This document shows, piece after piece, positions 8,501 through 18,091 of a DNA stretch of 64,000 bases. Under the pieces are notes generated by a model, which saw only the letters and a list, made by a program, of their open reading frames with translations, did not search any database and was not told where the DNA came from. This stretch comes from Lachnospiraceae bacterium (GTDB lineage: Bacteria > Bacillota > Clostridia > Lachnospirales > Lachnospiraceae). The translations under genes were made by a program, and so were the position numbers. The DNA is taken from positions 20,267-84,266 of the forward strand of contig CAJTFX010000019.1 of the NCBI GenBank assembly GCA_910575555.1, given 5' to 3'. Position 1 is the first letter of the stretch; each line of letters opens with the position of its first letter.

Positions 8501-9277
8501 GGCCTCCATAATCTGCTGCATGCCCTTTGCCAGTTCTTCCTGCAGGTTCATGGTATTAAACCGGCCGGTACTGGCAGCAATATCCGGTATCTCCACGGTC
8601 TCATGGATAATTTCTTCTGATTCTATCGTATCTTCCGGCTGCGCTTCGAAGAACTCCCCTCTGCGCATCTTAATCTCCCGGTATTTCTCTTCCTGGTATT
8701 TATTCAGGGGCTGATACAGCATCTTAAGCTCCAATGCCCGCTCCACATACTTTCCTTCCCCAATCCACAGCACCAGTTCATCGCATACTTCCACGCAGCG
8801 CTCACTGCTGCCTGAACGGTGATAGAGACAGGCCAGTTCAAAAGCCCATTCTTCCGTATATTCCCGCTCCTTGAATTCCTCTAAAATGGCAATCAGCTCT
8901 TCAATGGGCAGGCCCTCCAACCGGGCAAGCTGATAGCGAAGCACATATTTCAGATTATCGTATGGAGCGACCTCCAGAAATTCCTCATAATATTCCTTTG
9001 CCTCCTCCAGATTCCCCATTTTCATGGAAACCAGCGCAAGGCGGTATATTATGTTCCTTCCCACCGTCGCCCGTTCATATGCCATCAGAAGGATCTCACG
9101 GCTGTTCTCATACTGTTTGTTTCTGTCGTATATTTCCCCAACCATACAAAGGGTGGCTGCACTCTTTACTTTTCTCCAATTAATCGTATCTGCAATTTCT
9201 GCCGCAGTACTATAATCTTTCTCTTCCACCAGATTTTTCAATTGTTCCAGCTTCAGTTTATATTCATATTTATCCAA
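5504..9277 (-). CDS. Giant TPR - repeat-rich - AAA+ ATPase protein
   Basis: About 1257 residues. Residues 1-200 are helical, TPR-like pairs with patterns such as SREILLMAYERATVGRNIIY. Residues ~210-430 are acidic. Residues ~430-680 carry many PEGY-type repeats (MLPEGYYQTE and variants), and ~795-915 carry Pro/Gln/Met-rich decapeptides (MPVQPGTQPG). The last ~270 residues are an AAA+ domain resembling CbbX/SpoVK-type ATPases: Walker A GGRGSGKT near 1056 and Walker B-like YLIIERAGE near 1107. The TTG at 9277 is taken as start because GAGGTGA sits 6 nt upstream; the GTG at 9286 overlaps that site. No signal peptide or membrane segment is seen, so it is probably cytoplasmic. It lies 26 bp upstream of glgB. 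The function is unknown; an assembly or remodelling role is only inference. Confidence 0.8.
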   Translation of the reverse strand: MDKYEYKLKLEQLKNLVEEKDYSTAAEIADTINWRKVKSAATLCMVGEIYDRNKQYENSREILLMAYERATVGRNIIYRLALVSMKMGNLEEAKEYYEEFLEVAPYDNLKYVLRYQLARLEGLPIEELIAILEEFKEREYTEEWAFELACLYHRSGSSERCVEVCDELVLWIGEGKYVERALELKMLYQPLNKYQEEKYREIKMRRGEFFEAQPEDTIESEEIIHETVEIPDIAASTGRFNTMNLQEELAKGMQQIMEASTRETVSDTMDNIKKIVEEIPYLQMPQQEEEAGIEYEEERYGHIETDEEIDGSLQTDFRELLAEDWDGQMQPTASGGEWWETPNSGQPRIEDVLSEWEKTRRAAEVAMAVAQQRKLESAKARALQEAEELMERLNQIIPKLNAGVSPQELLAERYLQDAGFLPEEEYYDEAEPELMQEEYGAEPGTMPEGYYQTEAGMLPEGYVPEGYVQTAEPGTMSEGYYQAEGGMLPEGYVSEGYVQNAEPGMISEGYYQTEPGMLPEGYTQTAEPGMEPEGYYQTEAGPGMEAEGYLPEGAVQSAELGIMPEGYYQTETGPEMEPQGYVPEEYPQEAKPGVPPGGYLRESAAELPPAGYVSETGMEPESHIPEPELPPENYISEPEPEMVPAGYIPEPGMEPAGYSKEMKSDMVPPEEPEQQTLAANGEASIGVQPGEPEISFEEQAQNQGNLPKETADSNSDLPKETADRSSDLPKGAAGRNSYTPESFLEEGYPPESALARAGYPIKGFSQKQKLSQGNSAGVAEVVPEHVMKEPEVLPEHVIREPAALPAVPKQPGAPNPPDMSKAVNPPAGMPKQPEALPEMPMQPGTQPGMPVQPGTQSEMPVQPGTQPGMPVQPGIPVQSEVPRQPETQQRVPVQPGMQPGMPVQSGAPMQPGVPKQPETPTAVSEEPEAPPSKKDAESYLESAFRAAKASREEKNQLPKVELERKEEYVPEPEPIPEELPIPEVTLEPEETLFVSEIGIAPEEEPTRKLSEEQKEIFSYFVPVTGMEQQLCQVLEGVLHRKGKGGSSGTGNILIMGGRGSGKTVLATDIIKAVQKSGGHPEGKVGKITGESLNQKDLSQLIKKIAGGYLIIERAGEISQETATRLALLMDQDTDGLLFILEDTRKGIEKALSLDANFAKKFTERIKIPVFTSDELVEFAKAYAFEQECEIDDMGILALYNRISNIQKLDEATTLTEVKEIVDMAISSAERGGFKKLFGGKKFSPEGYLYLREKDFEE
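6661..6780 (-). repeat. Four in-frame 30-bp tandem repeats
   Basis: Units at 6661-6690, 6691-6720, 6721-6750 and 6751-6780 are near identical and encode the decapeptide MPVQPGTQPG and variants on the minus strand. They belong to the low-complexity region of the giant AAA+ protein and are prone to length change by slippage or recombination. Confidence 0.85.
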
Positions 9278-9375
9278 ACGTTTCACCTCAAAATGATATA
9301 AAAGGTATAAAACTCCTAATTATCAACCTGTACCCTATAGTCTACCATAATTCACCCTGAAATGTCAAAATAATA

Positions 9376-9410
9376 TCGCAGGTATCATCCATTTCAGATA
9401 ATACCTGCGA
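9376..9410 (-). terminator. Intrinsic terminator of the AI-2E transporter gene
   Basis: TCGCAGGTAT (9376-9385) and ATACCTGCGA (9401-9410) are perfect arms with a 15-nt loop. On the minus strand an ATTATTTT tract follows. It ends the 9422-10780 gene before the AAA+ gene. Confidence 0.7.
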
Positions 9411-9421
9411 AACTTAAACCG

Positions 9422-10780
9422 CTACTTTTTATTTTCTTTTTCCGCTTCTTTTGGAGCTTCCTTTTTCCCCTGGTCTTTTTTCGCCGTTTTCTGTATTTTT
9501 ACCGGCTGCTCCGGAAAACACACCAGAGTGTTGGTTTCCACATCCAGCTTCTGGGCTTTAATATAACTTCGGGTATCTCTGGGCAGCCGCTTCCGCTTTA
9601 AAATGTAATCCAATATTTTCTTGATAATATAAAATACAACCGCAAAAACCGGAACGCCGATAATCATGCCCGGAATACCGAAAATTCCGCCGAAGGTCAG
9701 TATGGCAAATACCACCCAGAATGAGGACAATCCGGTGGAATCTCCCAGAATTTTCGGCCCGATGATATTTCCGTCCACCTGCTGCAATACCAGAATAAAA
9801 ATAACAAAATACAGGCCCTTAATAGGATCTGCCAGCATAATCAAAACTGTGCTGGGCACAGCCCCAAGATAGGGACCGAAAAAGGGAATCACATTGGTTA
9901 CCCCTACAATTACGCTTACCAGAACACTGTAAGGCATCTTCATAATATACAGGCAGACAAAACAAAGAATCCCGATAATCAGAGAATCCAGTATCTTGCC
10001 GGAAATAAATCCGCCGAAAATCTCATTGCTTTTGTGCACGGTATGAATCACTGCATTGGCTTTCTTCCCGGGCAGCAGCGCATAAACGATTTTTTTGCCC
10101 TGGCCGATAAAGGATTCCTTGCTCATCAGCACATAGACAGAAATAATAATGCCGATAATCACGTTAAACAACAATTTAACAACTGTGATTACCCCGGTAG
10201 TAAGGCCCGTCAGAACATTTTTGGTCTGGGGCAGGAAATCTGTCTGCGCCCATTCCTCAAAAAACTCTGTGCCCTTGATCAGCGCAGTTTCCAGGTAACC
10301 GGAAATATTGCTGTCGGAGCTTACATAATCACTGAGCCAGTCCATAAAGCTGTTTACCTGCTTCGGAAGCGTGCCAATCAGCCCATTGATGCTTCTGTAC
10401 AGCTCCGGAATTACCATCTGCAGCAAAATGCCGATAATAATCAGCACAAACAGCAGCGCGCCCGCCACGCTGACGCCCCTGACCAACCGCTTTGCCTTCC
10501 TTTTATTCTTGATCTTCTCCTGCATCACCGGAAGCAGATGACGCTCTTCAAAATTCACAATGGGCGTAACCAGATATGCCAGAACAAATCCAATGGTAAT
10601 CGGCTGCAGAATCACCGCCAGCTGATCCATCACCTGCGCTACCCCGTGAAAACGGTAGACAAAGAAGAAAAATGAAATACTGGCTGCAATCACCAAAAAG
10701 GAAGTCAGCCCTATCGCCAGATAGGGTCTGATATTCCAGTTATTTGTTTCATTGCCTTGTTTTTTTTCCTGTTCATCCAA
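9422..10780 (-). CDS. AI-2E family transporter (PerM/YtvI-like permease)
   Basis: This 452-residue integral membrane protein shows the family pattern: two N-terminal membrane helices (a hydrophobic stretch near residues 20-45 and a second near 60-85 with PITIGFVLAYLVTP), a soluble amphipathic region, then four to six C-terminal helices with the conserved GxxVG-TNVIPFFGPYLGA and GIPGMIIGVPVFAV segments. The C-terminus is Lys/Glu-rich and soluble. Proposed roles of relatives include signal or ion export; the substrate here cannot be assigned. Translation appears to begin at TTG (10780-10778) with GAGGAAG 8 nt upstream, since no in-frame ATG is available nearby. It stands alone, with a terminator after it and the aconitase-type gene 44 bp upstream. 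Confidence 0.88.
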   Translation of the reverse strand: MDEQEKKQGNETNNWNIRPYLAIGLTSFLVIAASISFFFFVYRFHGVAQVMDQLAVILQPITIGFVLAYLVTPIVNFEERHLLPVMQEKIKNKRKAKRLVRGVSVAGALLFVLIIIGILLQMVIPELYRSINGLIGTLPKQVNSFMDWLSDYVSSDSNISGYLETALIKGTEFFEEWAQTDFLPQTKNVLTGLTTGVITVVKLLFNVIIGIIISVYVLMSKESFIGQGKKIVYALLPGKKANAVIHTVHKSNEIFGGFISGKILDSLIIGILCFVCLYIMKMPYSVLVSVIVGVTNVIPFFGPYLGAVPSTVLIMLADPIKGLYFVIFILVLQQVDGNIIGPKILGDSTGLSSFWVVFAILTFGGIFGIPGMIIGVPVFAVVFYIIKKILDYILKRKRLPRDTRSYIKAQKLDVETNTLVCFPEQPVKIQKTAKKDQGKKEAPKEAEKENKK

Positions 10781-10824
10781 AATAAAACTTCCTCTTTTCT
10801 TACAGGCCGCTTTCCCCTGGCCTG

Positions 10825-13131
10825 CTATCCTTTATAGTAATTAATGAGGCATCCCTTCAAAATAATCGTCCGTTCATCCTCTGTCAGCTCTCCAAGCCTC
10901 AGGGTAAATTCTTTCAGTTCATTGTCTTTTACCACATAGGCGGAAATTTCTGTTTTCTTCTCCTCTACAGCGCTGCGGATATCCGGAATAAAAATATAAT
11001 CTCCGTTGGCAAAAGGCAGTTCCCCTTCCGGAATCAAAAAGGGCAGCATACCCCAGTTAATCAGATTGGAGCGGTAACGCTTGGTGGCATACTCATTGGC
11101 AATATTTGCCCAGCCGCCCAGTACCTTCTGACAGGAAGCCGCCTGTTCCCTGGCGGAGCCGTCTCCCGGCTTCACTGCAAAAATTGTGCTTCCCACGCCC
11201 AGTATTCCAGGCCCGTTCTTTTCCCCGAAGGCTTTCTGGGGAAACGCCTGATTGATGGCAGCCATTACCGGCCCCAGTTCCTTCACTGCATCAATGGGAC
11301 AGGTACCTGCCTCCAGAGCTTTCTGCGCCTTCTGAATCTCCTTGGCGCGCCCCACGTAAGCCGGGTCCTTTCTGGATAAGGTAAACTCTGCCAGACCCAG
11401 AGGATTGGAACGGTAAGAAGACGTTTCCCCGGAGGGAATCAGTTCATCCGTGGTGGTCACCGGATCGTGAATCTCAGACACTACCTTCAGCACCATGTGT
11501 TCCGGCAGCTCACTCATAGCCGGCCAGTCCTTAATATTGGGGCCGAACCGAACCTCCTGAGAAGGATCTGCCACACCCTTGCTGTCAAAGACGCGGTTTG
11601 CATAAATCTGACTGTCAAAGTGATATTTGGGCCCGGAATATTCCACATCCAGCTCCGTAGCTGCCGTCAGATATCCTTTGTTTGCCGCTGTGGCTGCAAT
11701 GGAACGAGCATCCATCAATGCTACTGACGCAATCTGTCCGCTTTGCAGCTTGCTTCCCTCCCGGTTGGGGAAGTTTCTGGTGGAATGACGGATGGAAAAT
11801 CCATTATTGCCCGGCGTATCCCCGGCGCCAAAACACGGACCGCAGAATGCCGTTTTCAGCACTGCTCCTGTGGCCATCAGAGAAGCTGCCGCGCCGTTTT
11901 TCACCAGTTCCATATAAATCGGCATACTGGCCGGATATACGCTCAGGGTAAATTCATCTGCACCGATGCTGGCGCCCTTTAAAATATCCGCCGCATCGCA
12001 GATATTTTCAAATCCGCCTCCGGCGCATCCTGCAATAATTCCCTGATCCACATAGAGTTTTCCATTTCTCACTTTATCTTTTAAGGAGAATTCCACGGCG
12101 CCGTCCAGGCTCACCTGGGCCTTTTTCTCACAGTCCTCTAAAATATCCATTAAATTCTGATTCAGTTCCTCAATGGTATACGTATTGCTCGGATGGAACG
12201 GCATGGCGATCATGGGTTTCACCTGATCCAGATCCACTTCAATCATTCCGTCATAATATGCAACCTGTCCCGGATTCAGTTCTTTATAATCTTCCGTCCG
12301 CCCGTGAATCTCATAAAATTCCCGGATAACGTCGTCGGTCTGCCAGATGGAGGACAGACAGGTGGTCTCTGTGGTCATAACGTCCACGCCGATTCTGAAA
12401 TCCGCGCTTAAACCGGAAACTCCCGGCCCCACAAATTCCATAACTTTATTATTGACATAACCGTTGGCAAATACTGCGCCGATAATGGCAAGAGCCACGT
12501 CCTGAGGCCCCACGCCCCGTCTTGGCTTTCCGGTAAGGTAAACCCCTACCACTCCGGGCATATTGATATCATAAGTCTTGTTTAACAGCTGTTTTACCAA
12601 TTCCGGCCCGCCTTCGCCCATTGCCATGGTGCCCAATGCGCCGTATCTGGTATGGGAATCGGAACCCAGAATCATTCTGCCGCCGCCTGCCAGCATTTCT
12701 CTGGCGTACTGATGTATGACTGCCTGATGAGGCGGTACATAGACGCCGCCGTACTTCTTGGCGCAGCTGAGTCCAAACATATGATCATCCTCATTGATGG
12801 TTCCTCCCACCGCACACAGAGAATTATGGCAGTTGGTCAGCACATAGGGAACCGGAAATTTCTCCAGTCCGGAAGCCCTGGCCGTCTGAATAATCCCCAC
12901 AAAAGTAATGTCATGGGACGTCAGTCTGTCGAACTTGATTTTCAGTTTCTCCATATTGCCTGAGGTATTGTGAGCTTTCAGAATGCCATAGGCAATGGTA
13001 TTTTCGGCCGCCTGATCTCTGGTCACGGAATTTCCTGTCTCTGCCTGTATCGCTGCAGCCGCCTGGCTGTTTTCCTCAATCAAAGACGTTCCATTTACCA
13101 GATACACACCGCCGTCGTGTAATGTTATCAT
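10825..13131 (-). CDS. Aconitase-family hydratase (YbhJ-like)
   Basis: The 768-residue protein belongs to the aconitase superfamily but to the uncharacterised hydratase branch resembling E. coli YbhJ. Seen are [20 protein letters not shown] (substrate/backbone loop), candidate [4Fe-4S] ligands in [12 protein letters not shown] and in [15 protein letters not shown], the [17 protein letters not shown] arginine region, and a C-terminal swivel domain with [10 protein letters not shown], the counterpart of the aconitase GxGSSRE loop. The reaction is probably hydro-lyase chemistry on a carboxylic acid; the substrate is unknown. An AGGAGG site lies 8 nt before the ATG. No TCA-cycle or leucine-pathway partner is adjacent, which fits the YbhJ type rather than AcnA, AcnB or LeuC. 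Confidence 0.85.
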   Translation of the reverse strand: MITLHDGGVYLVNGTSLIEENSQAAAAIQAETGNSVTRDQAAENTIAYGILKAHNTSGNMEKLKIKFDRLTSHDITFVGIIQTARASGLEKFPVPYVLTNCHNSLCAVGGTINEDDHMFGLSCAKKYGGVYVPPHQAVIHQYAREMLAGGGRMILGSDSHTRYGALGTMAMGEGGPELVKQLLNKTYDINMPGVVGVYLTGKPRRGVGPQDVALAIIGAVFANGYVNNKVMEFVGPGVSGLSADFRIGVDVMTTETTCLSSIWQTDDVIREFYEIHGRTEDYKELNPGQVAYYDGMIEVDLDQVKPMIAMPFHPSNTYTIEELNQNLMDILEDCEKKAQVSLDGAVEFSLKDKVRNGKLYVDQGIIAGCAGGGFENICDAADILKGASIGADEFTLSVYPASMPIYMELVKNGAAASLMATGAVLKTAFCGPCFGAGDTPGNNGFSIRHSTRNFPNREGSKLQSGQIASVALMDARSIAATAANKGYLTAATELDVEYSGPKYHFDSQIYANRVFDSKGVADPSQEVRFGPNIKDWPAMSELPEHMVLKVVSEIHDPVTTTDELIPSGETSSYRSNPLGLAEFTLSRKDPAYVGRAKEIQKAQKALEAGTCPIDAVKELGPVMAAINQAFPQKAFGEKNGPGILGVGSTIFAVKPGDGSAREQAASCQKVLGGWANIANEYATKRYRSNLINWGMLPFLIPEGELPFANGDYIFIPDIRSAVEEKKTEISAYVVKDNELKEFTLRLGELTEDERTIILKGCLINYYKG

Positions 13132-13191
13132 GTGATTTCCTCCTGTTTTCTCTCAATTCATACTCTATCTAAAACCATTATAACCATTTTA

Positions 13192-15114
13192 TCAAATAAA
13201 TTCCTTAATTTTCCGGTGCAGAAGCTTCATCTCCACCGGCTTTGTCAGATATTCGTTCATTCCGATCTTTTTGGCATGCTGACTGTCTCCCGGAGACACA
13301 TTGGCTGTCAGCGCCATAATCGGCACAGTTCCGGCGTCCTCCCGCTCCAGCGCGCGTATTTCCCGGGTCGCGGTCAGCCCGTCCATTACAGGCATTCGGA
13401 TATCCATCAACACAAGCTGATACCATCCCGGCTCGGAATTTTTAAACTTTTCCACCGCAATCAGGCCGTTCTCCGCCGCATCCACTTCCAGATTCCAGCT
13501 CTCCAAAAACGTCTGAACAATTTCCAGATTAATTTCATTATCTTCCACTACCAGTACCCGCTGTCCCTGGAATACCTGGGAAAAGTCATATTCCTCTTCC
13601 TGAATATCTTCTTTCCTGTCCTCTTTCAGCAGTTTAAACGGCAGCTCCACCACAAAGGTGGTTCCTTTCTTCCGCCTGCTTTTAAAGCGGATGGTTCCGC
13701 CCATCAGCTGAACCAGGCTTCTGGTTATGGGAAGCCCAAGGCCGCTGCCTTCAAAAACCCTGCCTTCCGTGGAACACTCCTGCTCAAAAGGCTCAAACAA
13801 TACCTTCTGGAACTCTTCACTCATGCCGATTCCGTTATCTGAAACGGTAACCTTAAGCAGAACTTCATCTCCCTTCCCCGGGAGCTGCTCTGCTTTCATG
13901 GAAATCCTTCCGCCTTCCAAGGTATACGAAACTGCATTGCTCAAAAGATTAAAAAGGATCTGGTTCAGACGCAAATCATCTCCTAAATATGCGTCCGCCA
14001 CATGCTCGTCTACTGAAATCTCCAGTGTCTGGTTCTTTTCCTCTGTCTGAAGGGAAAACATTTCCTTCAATTCCTGTATCAGTTCCCGAACATAGAATTT
14101 CTTTTCTGCAATGGCAAGCTTTCCGCTCTCTAATTTGGACATATCCAGAATATCGTTAATTTTAGACAGCAGAAAACGTGTGGAAAGTCCCATTTTTTCC
14201 AGACAATCCCGCACTTTTTCCGGATTTCTCAGATTCGTGGAAGCAATATTCGACATCCCCATAATGGCATTAATGGGAGTACGGATGTCATGGGACATTC
14301 GGGATATAAAATCCGTTTTGGCCCGGTTTGCCCGCTTTGCAGCTTCCAGGGCTGTTTTCATCTGTTCTTCCATCTTCTTGCGTTCATCTATGTTCCGGCT
14401 CAGGGAAATCTGCATCACATCCTCGCCGTATGGATTATCGACGCGGATCACATGGGTATCGGTCCAGTGATAGTTCCCGTCATCTCCTCTCTGCCTGTGA
14501 GCCATATATCTGGAATTTCCTCCCGAATCATACAATTTCAGCAGGCTGTCCCTGCTGAATTTATTCAGAAATTCCTCCCTGTAATCCGGATGCATACTCT
14601 TTGCGCCGGCAGCTATCAAATCGTCAAATTTACCGGAAATCGGCGCGCAATGACTGTCAAAATCCGCATATTCCACCATAAAATATGTATTTTGCGTCAG
14701 GTTAATCGAAATTACCATTGTATAAATCTGGGAGAGGGCCACCTGCATCTGCATTCTTCTGAGTATCGTCCCCTGATCCAGCTTTTCTATCGGATGGCTG
14801 CAGACAGACACCACATAGGCCGGAATCCTGTCCTCCCACATCACCTCTACAGCGCTGATGTCCACGAATTTCCCAAAAGGCAGATCATAGCTGGTAATAG
14901 TACAGCTCTCTTTTCCCTCCATGCTGCAGGCAGGACAATGTTTGTGATCGCATTTCCACACCTCATCACAGATGTCTCCCGGCTGAATGGAATGCTTGAT
15001 GTTTTTCAACCGTTCATTTACATATAATATTTCATGGCTGCCCTGTGCAGTAACGAAAATAGAAGCTCCTGCGATACCATCCAGCACACGTTCCAACTGG
15101 CTTATTTTTTTCAT
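13192..15114 (-). CDS. Hybrid sensor histidine kinase / response regulator
   Basis: This 640-residue soluble protein has no membrane segments. Two PAS-like sensory regions fill residues 1-245, the first containing a Cys cluster (CDEVWKCDHKHCPACS) that could bind a metal or cofactor. The kinase core follows: HisKA with ISRMSHDIRTPINAIMGMSN, HATPase with NLLSNAVSYT, DNGIGMS and GSGLGLPITRS. A receiver domain ends the protein, with phosphoacceptor Asp in LVLMDIRMPVMDG and Lys in YLTKPVEMK. No Hpt or output domain is present, so phosphate must pass to a separate partner. The gene is monocistronic on the visible evidence, 60 bp upstream of the hydratase gene. The input signal is unknown. Confidence 0.93.
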   Translation of the reverse strand: MKKISQLERVLDGIAGASIFVTAQGSHEILYVNERLKNIKHSIQPGDICDEVWKCDHKHCPACSMEGKESCTITSYDLPFGKFVDISAVEVMWEDRIPAYVVSVCSHPIEKLDQGTILRRMQMQVALSQIYTMVISINLTQNTYFMVEYADFDSHCAPISGKFDDLIAAGAKSMHPDYREEFLNKFSRDSLLKLYDSGGNSRYMAHRQRGDDGNYHWTDTHVIRVDNPYGEDVMQISLSRNIDERKKMEEQMKTALEAAKRANRAKTDFISRMSHDIRTPINAIMGMSNIASTNLRNPEKVRDCLEKMGLSTRFLLSKINDILDMSKLESGKLAIAEKKFYVRELIQELKEMFSLQTEEKNQTLEISVDEHVADAYLGDDLRLNQILFNLLSNAVSYTLEGGRISMKAEQLPGKGDEVLLKVTVSDNGIGMSEEFQKVLFEPFEQECSTEGRVFEGSGLGLPITRSLVQLMGGTIRFKSRRKKGTTFVVELPFKLLKEDRKEDIQEEEYDFSQVFQGQRVLVVEDNEINLEIVQTFLESWNLEVDAAENGLIAVEKFKNSEPGWYQLVLMDIRMPVMDGLTATREIRALEREDAGTVPIMALTANVSPGDSQHAKKIGMNEYLTKPVEMKLLHRKIKEFI

Positions 15115-15274
15115 AATCCCACCATTCCTCTTAAAATGCGAAAATTTAACCGCATTCTGCGCTGTTTTGTTACCTGAATATATAGATATTCTTATTATAG
15201 AGCCTTTTGTCCGTTACTGCAATAAAAATTTCCCTTTTTCCGCGTCCAGTTCTTCGCAAAACCTTACTGAAGAT

Positions 15275-18091
15275 TTATGCTTCATCCCCCGGCAGTTTTA
15301 ATAGTTCCGGCTCCTGGGGAAAACAGATTGTGACTTTGAATAAATCTCCGTCCAGATAAATTTCAAAGGTTCCGTTCATCAGGGAAGTGAGGCTTTTTGC
15401 AATGGACAGCCCAAGGCCGCTGCCCTCTGTGCTCCTTGAAATATCTCCCCGGATAAACCGCTCCGTCAGTTCCTCCGCCTGAATATTCAGAGGATTTTCA
15501 GAAATATTTTTAATGGAAAACCTGACCTGGCTTCCGTCTGCTTCCATGTCCACATAAACCCTGGTAGATTCCATGGCATATTTTGCCACATTGCTGTAAA
15601 CATTTTCCAATACCCGCCAGATCCGCCTGCCGTCTGCCAGAATCACCACTGCACCTCTGGGCAGCTTATTGACCACCGTAAGGTTTCTTGCTTCAAATCT
15701 TTCGTCAAACTCTCCTTCTGTCTGATGCACCAGTTCCACCAGATTAATCCGTTCCATTTCCAGTTTGATATTTCCTGAACTGACCTTGGACGCTTCCACC
15801 AGATCCTCCGTCAGCTGCTTCAACCTCTGGGATTTGCTGTCTAACACTGCAATATAGCCCTGTACCCGCTCATTCTGCAGATCTTCTCTTTTCAGCAAGT
15901 CCACATAATTGATAATGGAAGTCAGCGGCGTCTTAATGTCATGGGAAACATTGGTGATCAAATCCGTTTTCAGATGTTCATTCCTCACACTGTCATCCAC
16001 CGCGTGAAACAGTCCGTCTCCGATGGTGTTTACCGCTTCCGCTACGCATTTGTTGTCTCCGCTTAAATCTTCCAGGGCAATTTTATATTCCAGATCCCCG
16101 CCGGAAATCCTGCGGATACCCTCGATGACTTTATTGCGCTGCACGCCTTCCCGGATAATCAGCACCGCCTCTACACAGGAAAGCAGTAAAAAAGCCAATG
16201 TAAATACCATTGTCGTATTTTCATTGTATAAATCACTATATAAGTAATTCAAAAGCCCGGACAACATTCCGAAGCAAATCACCAAATGGATTCCAAACAG
16301 AATCAGCATTTTGGAAGAGGATTTTCTGGTAATAAACAACAGTCCGATTCCCCGCACAAACCATCGGAGCATACTTCTCCTCCACAGAATTCCCGCGCGA
16401 ATCCGCCGTACAAAACTCAGATAGAACATTGAAAAAACCGCCGCGCTGAAAAATGAGACGGCGCCGGACACCATCATAAGCCCTGCCAGTTCTTCGCTGC
16501 TGAACTGATAAAAAATCCATCCAAACATCAGAAAACAGAAAATTCCGGCCAGAACCACCAGAACATACAAAATTTCCGTAGGCAGACGATCAAAGAGGTT
16601 CAGATGCACCTTCTCATCCCCGTCTCTTTTCCCTGCCGCCATGCTGAGATAAATCAGGCAGACCAGACAAATGAGAATACTGACCACCACTCCCATTAAG
16701 CTGATAAAAATCCAGGGCCGCATCCCGGTAAACTCATCTCTTGCCTTCTTAAATTCATCTTCGTTGGGATAAGAGGTATCCACACAGATAAACAAAACAT
16801 TTCCCTTGCCTCCGTATTTTGGCTCCAGGAAACTGTAAAATACATCTTCCATCCCTTTGACATTTGTCTCCAGCCGAATGTCATTTTCCCGGTAATACAC
16901 ATATTTCCCTTTTTCTGCGCCATATTCGGCAAATCCCATATTCAGCGGTTCCCGGATATTGGTATAGATGGCGTCTTCGCTTCCCCGGCTGAGCCAGTAA
17001 GAAACATTCGTTCCGTTCTCTGAAAGATTATACAGGTTCATGCATCTTTTATACTGGTTGATTTCCTCGCCAATATTGCTGAGCGTATATTCCAGCGCAG
17101 CATATGCATTGCACATCCGGTTCATGGAACACTCGCCCTTCATAAAACTTTCCCAGATGCCCCTGCCTCCTACCGGCAGATAATCTTCCACGATAAATTC
17201 ATAATTTGAAACGATATTCATGTCCGGCATATCCATGCTTTTCAATAGCAGAATCAGTTCCTCTCCATCCAAATCATATAATTTGCCGTTTCGGACTTTT
17301 CGGATAATTTTTTCCAGTGTTTTCTCTTCTTCCGCCTCTGTTTCGGCGTAATCTGTATCGGTCTCTGTTTCGGCGTAATCTGTATCGGTCTCTGTTTCAG
17401 CGTAATCTGTATCGGCCTCTTCCGAAAGCTCCTGGTTGGAGCTGACGGCTGTATCGGAAGATTTCCTTTCCTCCTGGATTCCCGTAACACTGTAAGATCC
17501 GCCGTAATAATGCTCTACATTCTGAACGATAATTTCCTGCAGCTCTGCGGTCATTTCTTCCAGAGAAGAGATTGTCTTTTCCCCGCTCAAAATAGAAACC
17601 CCGTCCCGGTATATATTCTGCTTTAAGTGGATTCCCTGGTCAATGGTGTATTCTGAAATAAAATCATAAGACGCCATCCGGTAATCCCGCGACCACTCGG
17701 ACAAATCTCCCAGATAATACCGTAAACGGCTCTCATCTTTGCTTTTTCCTGACCGGCCGGTGATTTCCTGATTATTGTAATAATTCCAGATGGACACTTC
17801 CTTTTCCGTATCATAGCTTCCGTCCGTTTCAAATTTTTTCCTCAAATTGATAACATTCAGAATTTCTTCTGCTGAATTCTGGAATTTTGAGGAAAAATAA
17901 CTGGAAGATTCGAACGATGCATTTCTCAAATCTCCAAAATCCAGAATATCTTTTTGAAACAGCACGGCCAGCATAATCACAGACAGCACCAGCGTCACGG
18001 AAAACACAAGCTGCGCTGCAGCTGCCAGAATTTTCAGGCCGGCAGAATATCGAGTCTTTGTCACTTTACCACCGCTTTCATTTCTTATCAT
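15275..18091 (-). CDS. Membrane sensor histidine kinase with large extracellular domain
   Basis: About 938 residues. An N-terminal membrane helix (after KTRYSAGLKIL) is followed by a ~400-residue extracellular domain that contains a triplicated TDTDYAETE repeat. Five more hydrophobic segments come next, then a HAMP-like linker (RISGGDLEYKIALEDL), HisKA (ITNVSHDIKTPLTSIINYVD) and HATPase (NVYSNVAKYA, GSGLGLSIAKSLTS). The ATG at 18091 is chosen because it overlaps the regulator stop as TAATG; the open frame continues 144 nt further upstream but only inside the regulator gene. A GTG nine codons downstream (18064) is an alternative. It partners the OmpR-type regulator immediately upstream. Confidence 0.9.
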   Translation of the reverse strand: MIRNESGGKVTKTRYSAGLKILAAAAQLVFSVTLVLSVIMLAVLFQKDILDFGDLRNASFESSSYFSSKFQNSAEEILNVINLRKKFETDGSYDTEKEVSIWNYYNNQEITGRSGKSKDESRLRYYLGDLSEWSRDYRMASYDFISEYTIDQGIHLKQNIYRDGVSILSGEKTISSLEEMTAELQEIIVQNVEHYYGGSYSVTGIQEERKSSDTAVSSNQELSEEADTDYAETETDTDYAETETDTDYAETEAEEEKTLEKIIRKVRNGKLYDLDGEELILLLKSMDMPDMNIVSNYEFIVEDYLPVGGRGIWESFMKGECSMNRMCNAYAALEYTLSNIGEEINQYKRCMNLYNLSENGTNVSYWLSRGSEDAIYTNIREPLNMGFAEYGAEKGKYVYYRENDIRLETNVKGMEDVFYSFLEPKYGGKGNVLFICVDTSYPNEDEFKKARDEFTGMRPWIFISLMGVVVSILICLVCLIYLSMAAGKRDGDEKVHLNLFDRLPTEILYVLVVLAGIFCFLMFGWIFYQFSSEELAGLMMVSGAVSFFSAAVFSMFYLSFVRRIRAGILWRRSMLRWFVRGIGLLFITRKSSSKMLILFGIHLVICFGMLSGLLNYLYSDLYNENTTMVFTLAFLLLSCVEAVLIIREGVQRNKVIEGIRRISGGDLEYKIALEDLSGDNKCVAEAVNTIGDGLFHAVDDSVRNEHLKTDLITNVSHDIKTPLTSIINYVDLLKREDLQNERVQGYIAVLDSKSQRLKQLTEDLVEASKVSSGNIKLEMERINLVELVHQTEGEFDERFEARNLTVVNKLPRGAVVILADGRRIWRVLENVYSNVAKYAMESTRVYVDMEADGSQVRFSIKNISENPLNIQAEELTERFIRGDISRSTEGSGLGLSIAKSLTSLMNGTFEIYLDGDLFKVTICFPQEPELLKLPGDEA
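17335..17415 (-). repeat. 27-bp tandem repeat, three copies
   Basis: Units at 17335-17361, 17362-17388 and 17389-17415 differ at only a few positions and encode TDTDYAETE three times in the extracellular domain of the kinase. The unit keeps the reading frame, so copy number can change without truncating the protein. Confidence 0.85.

Noticed and set aside
13132..15027. Plus-strand open frames opposite the hybrid kinase
   Set aside because: Shadow frames of a gene with complete kinase and receiver motifs.
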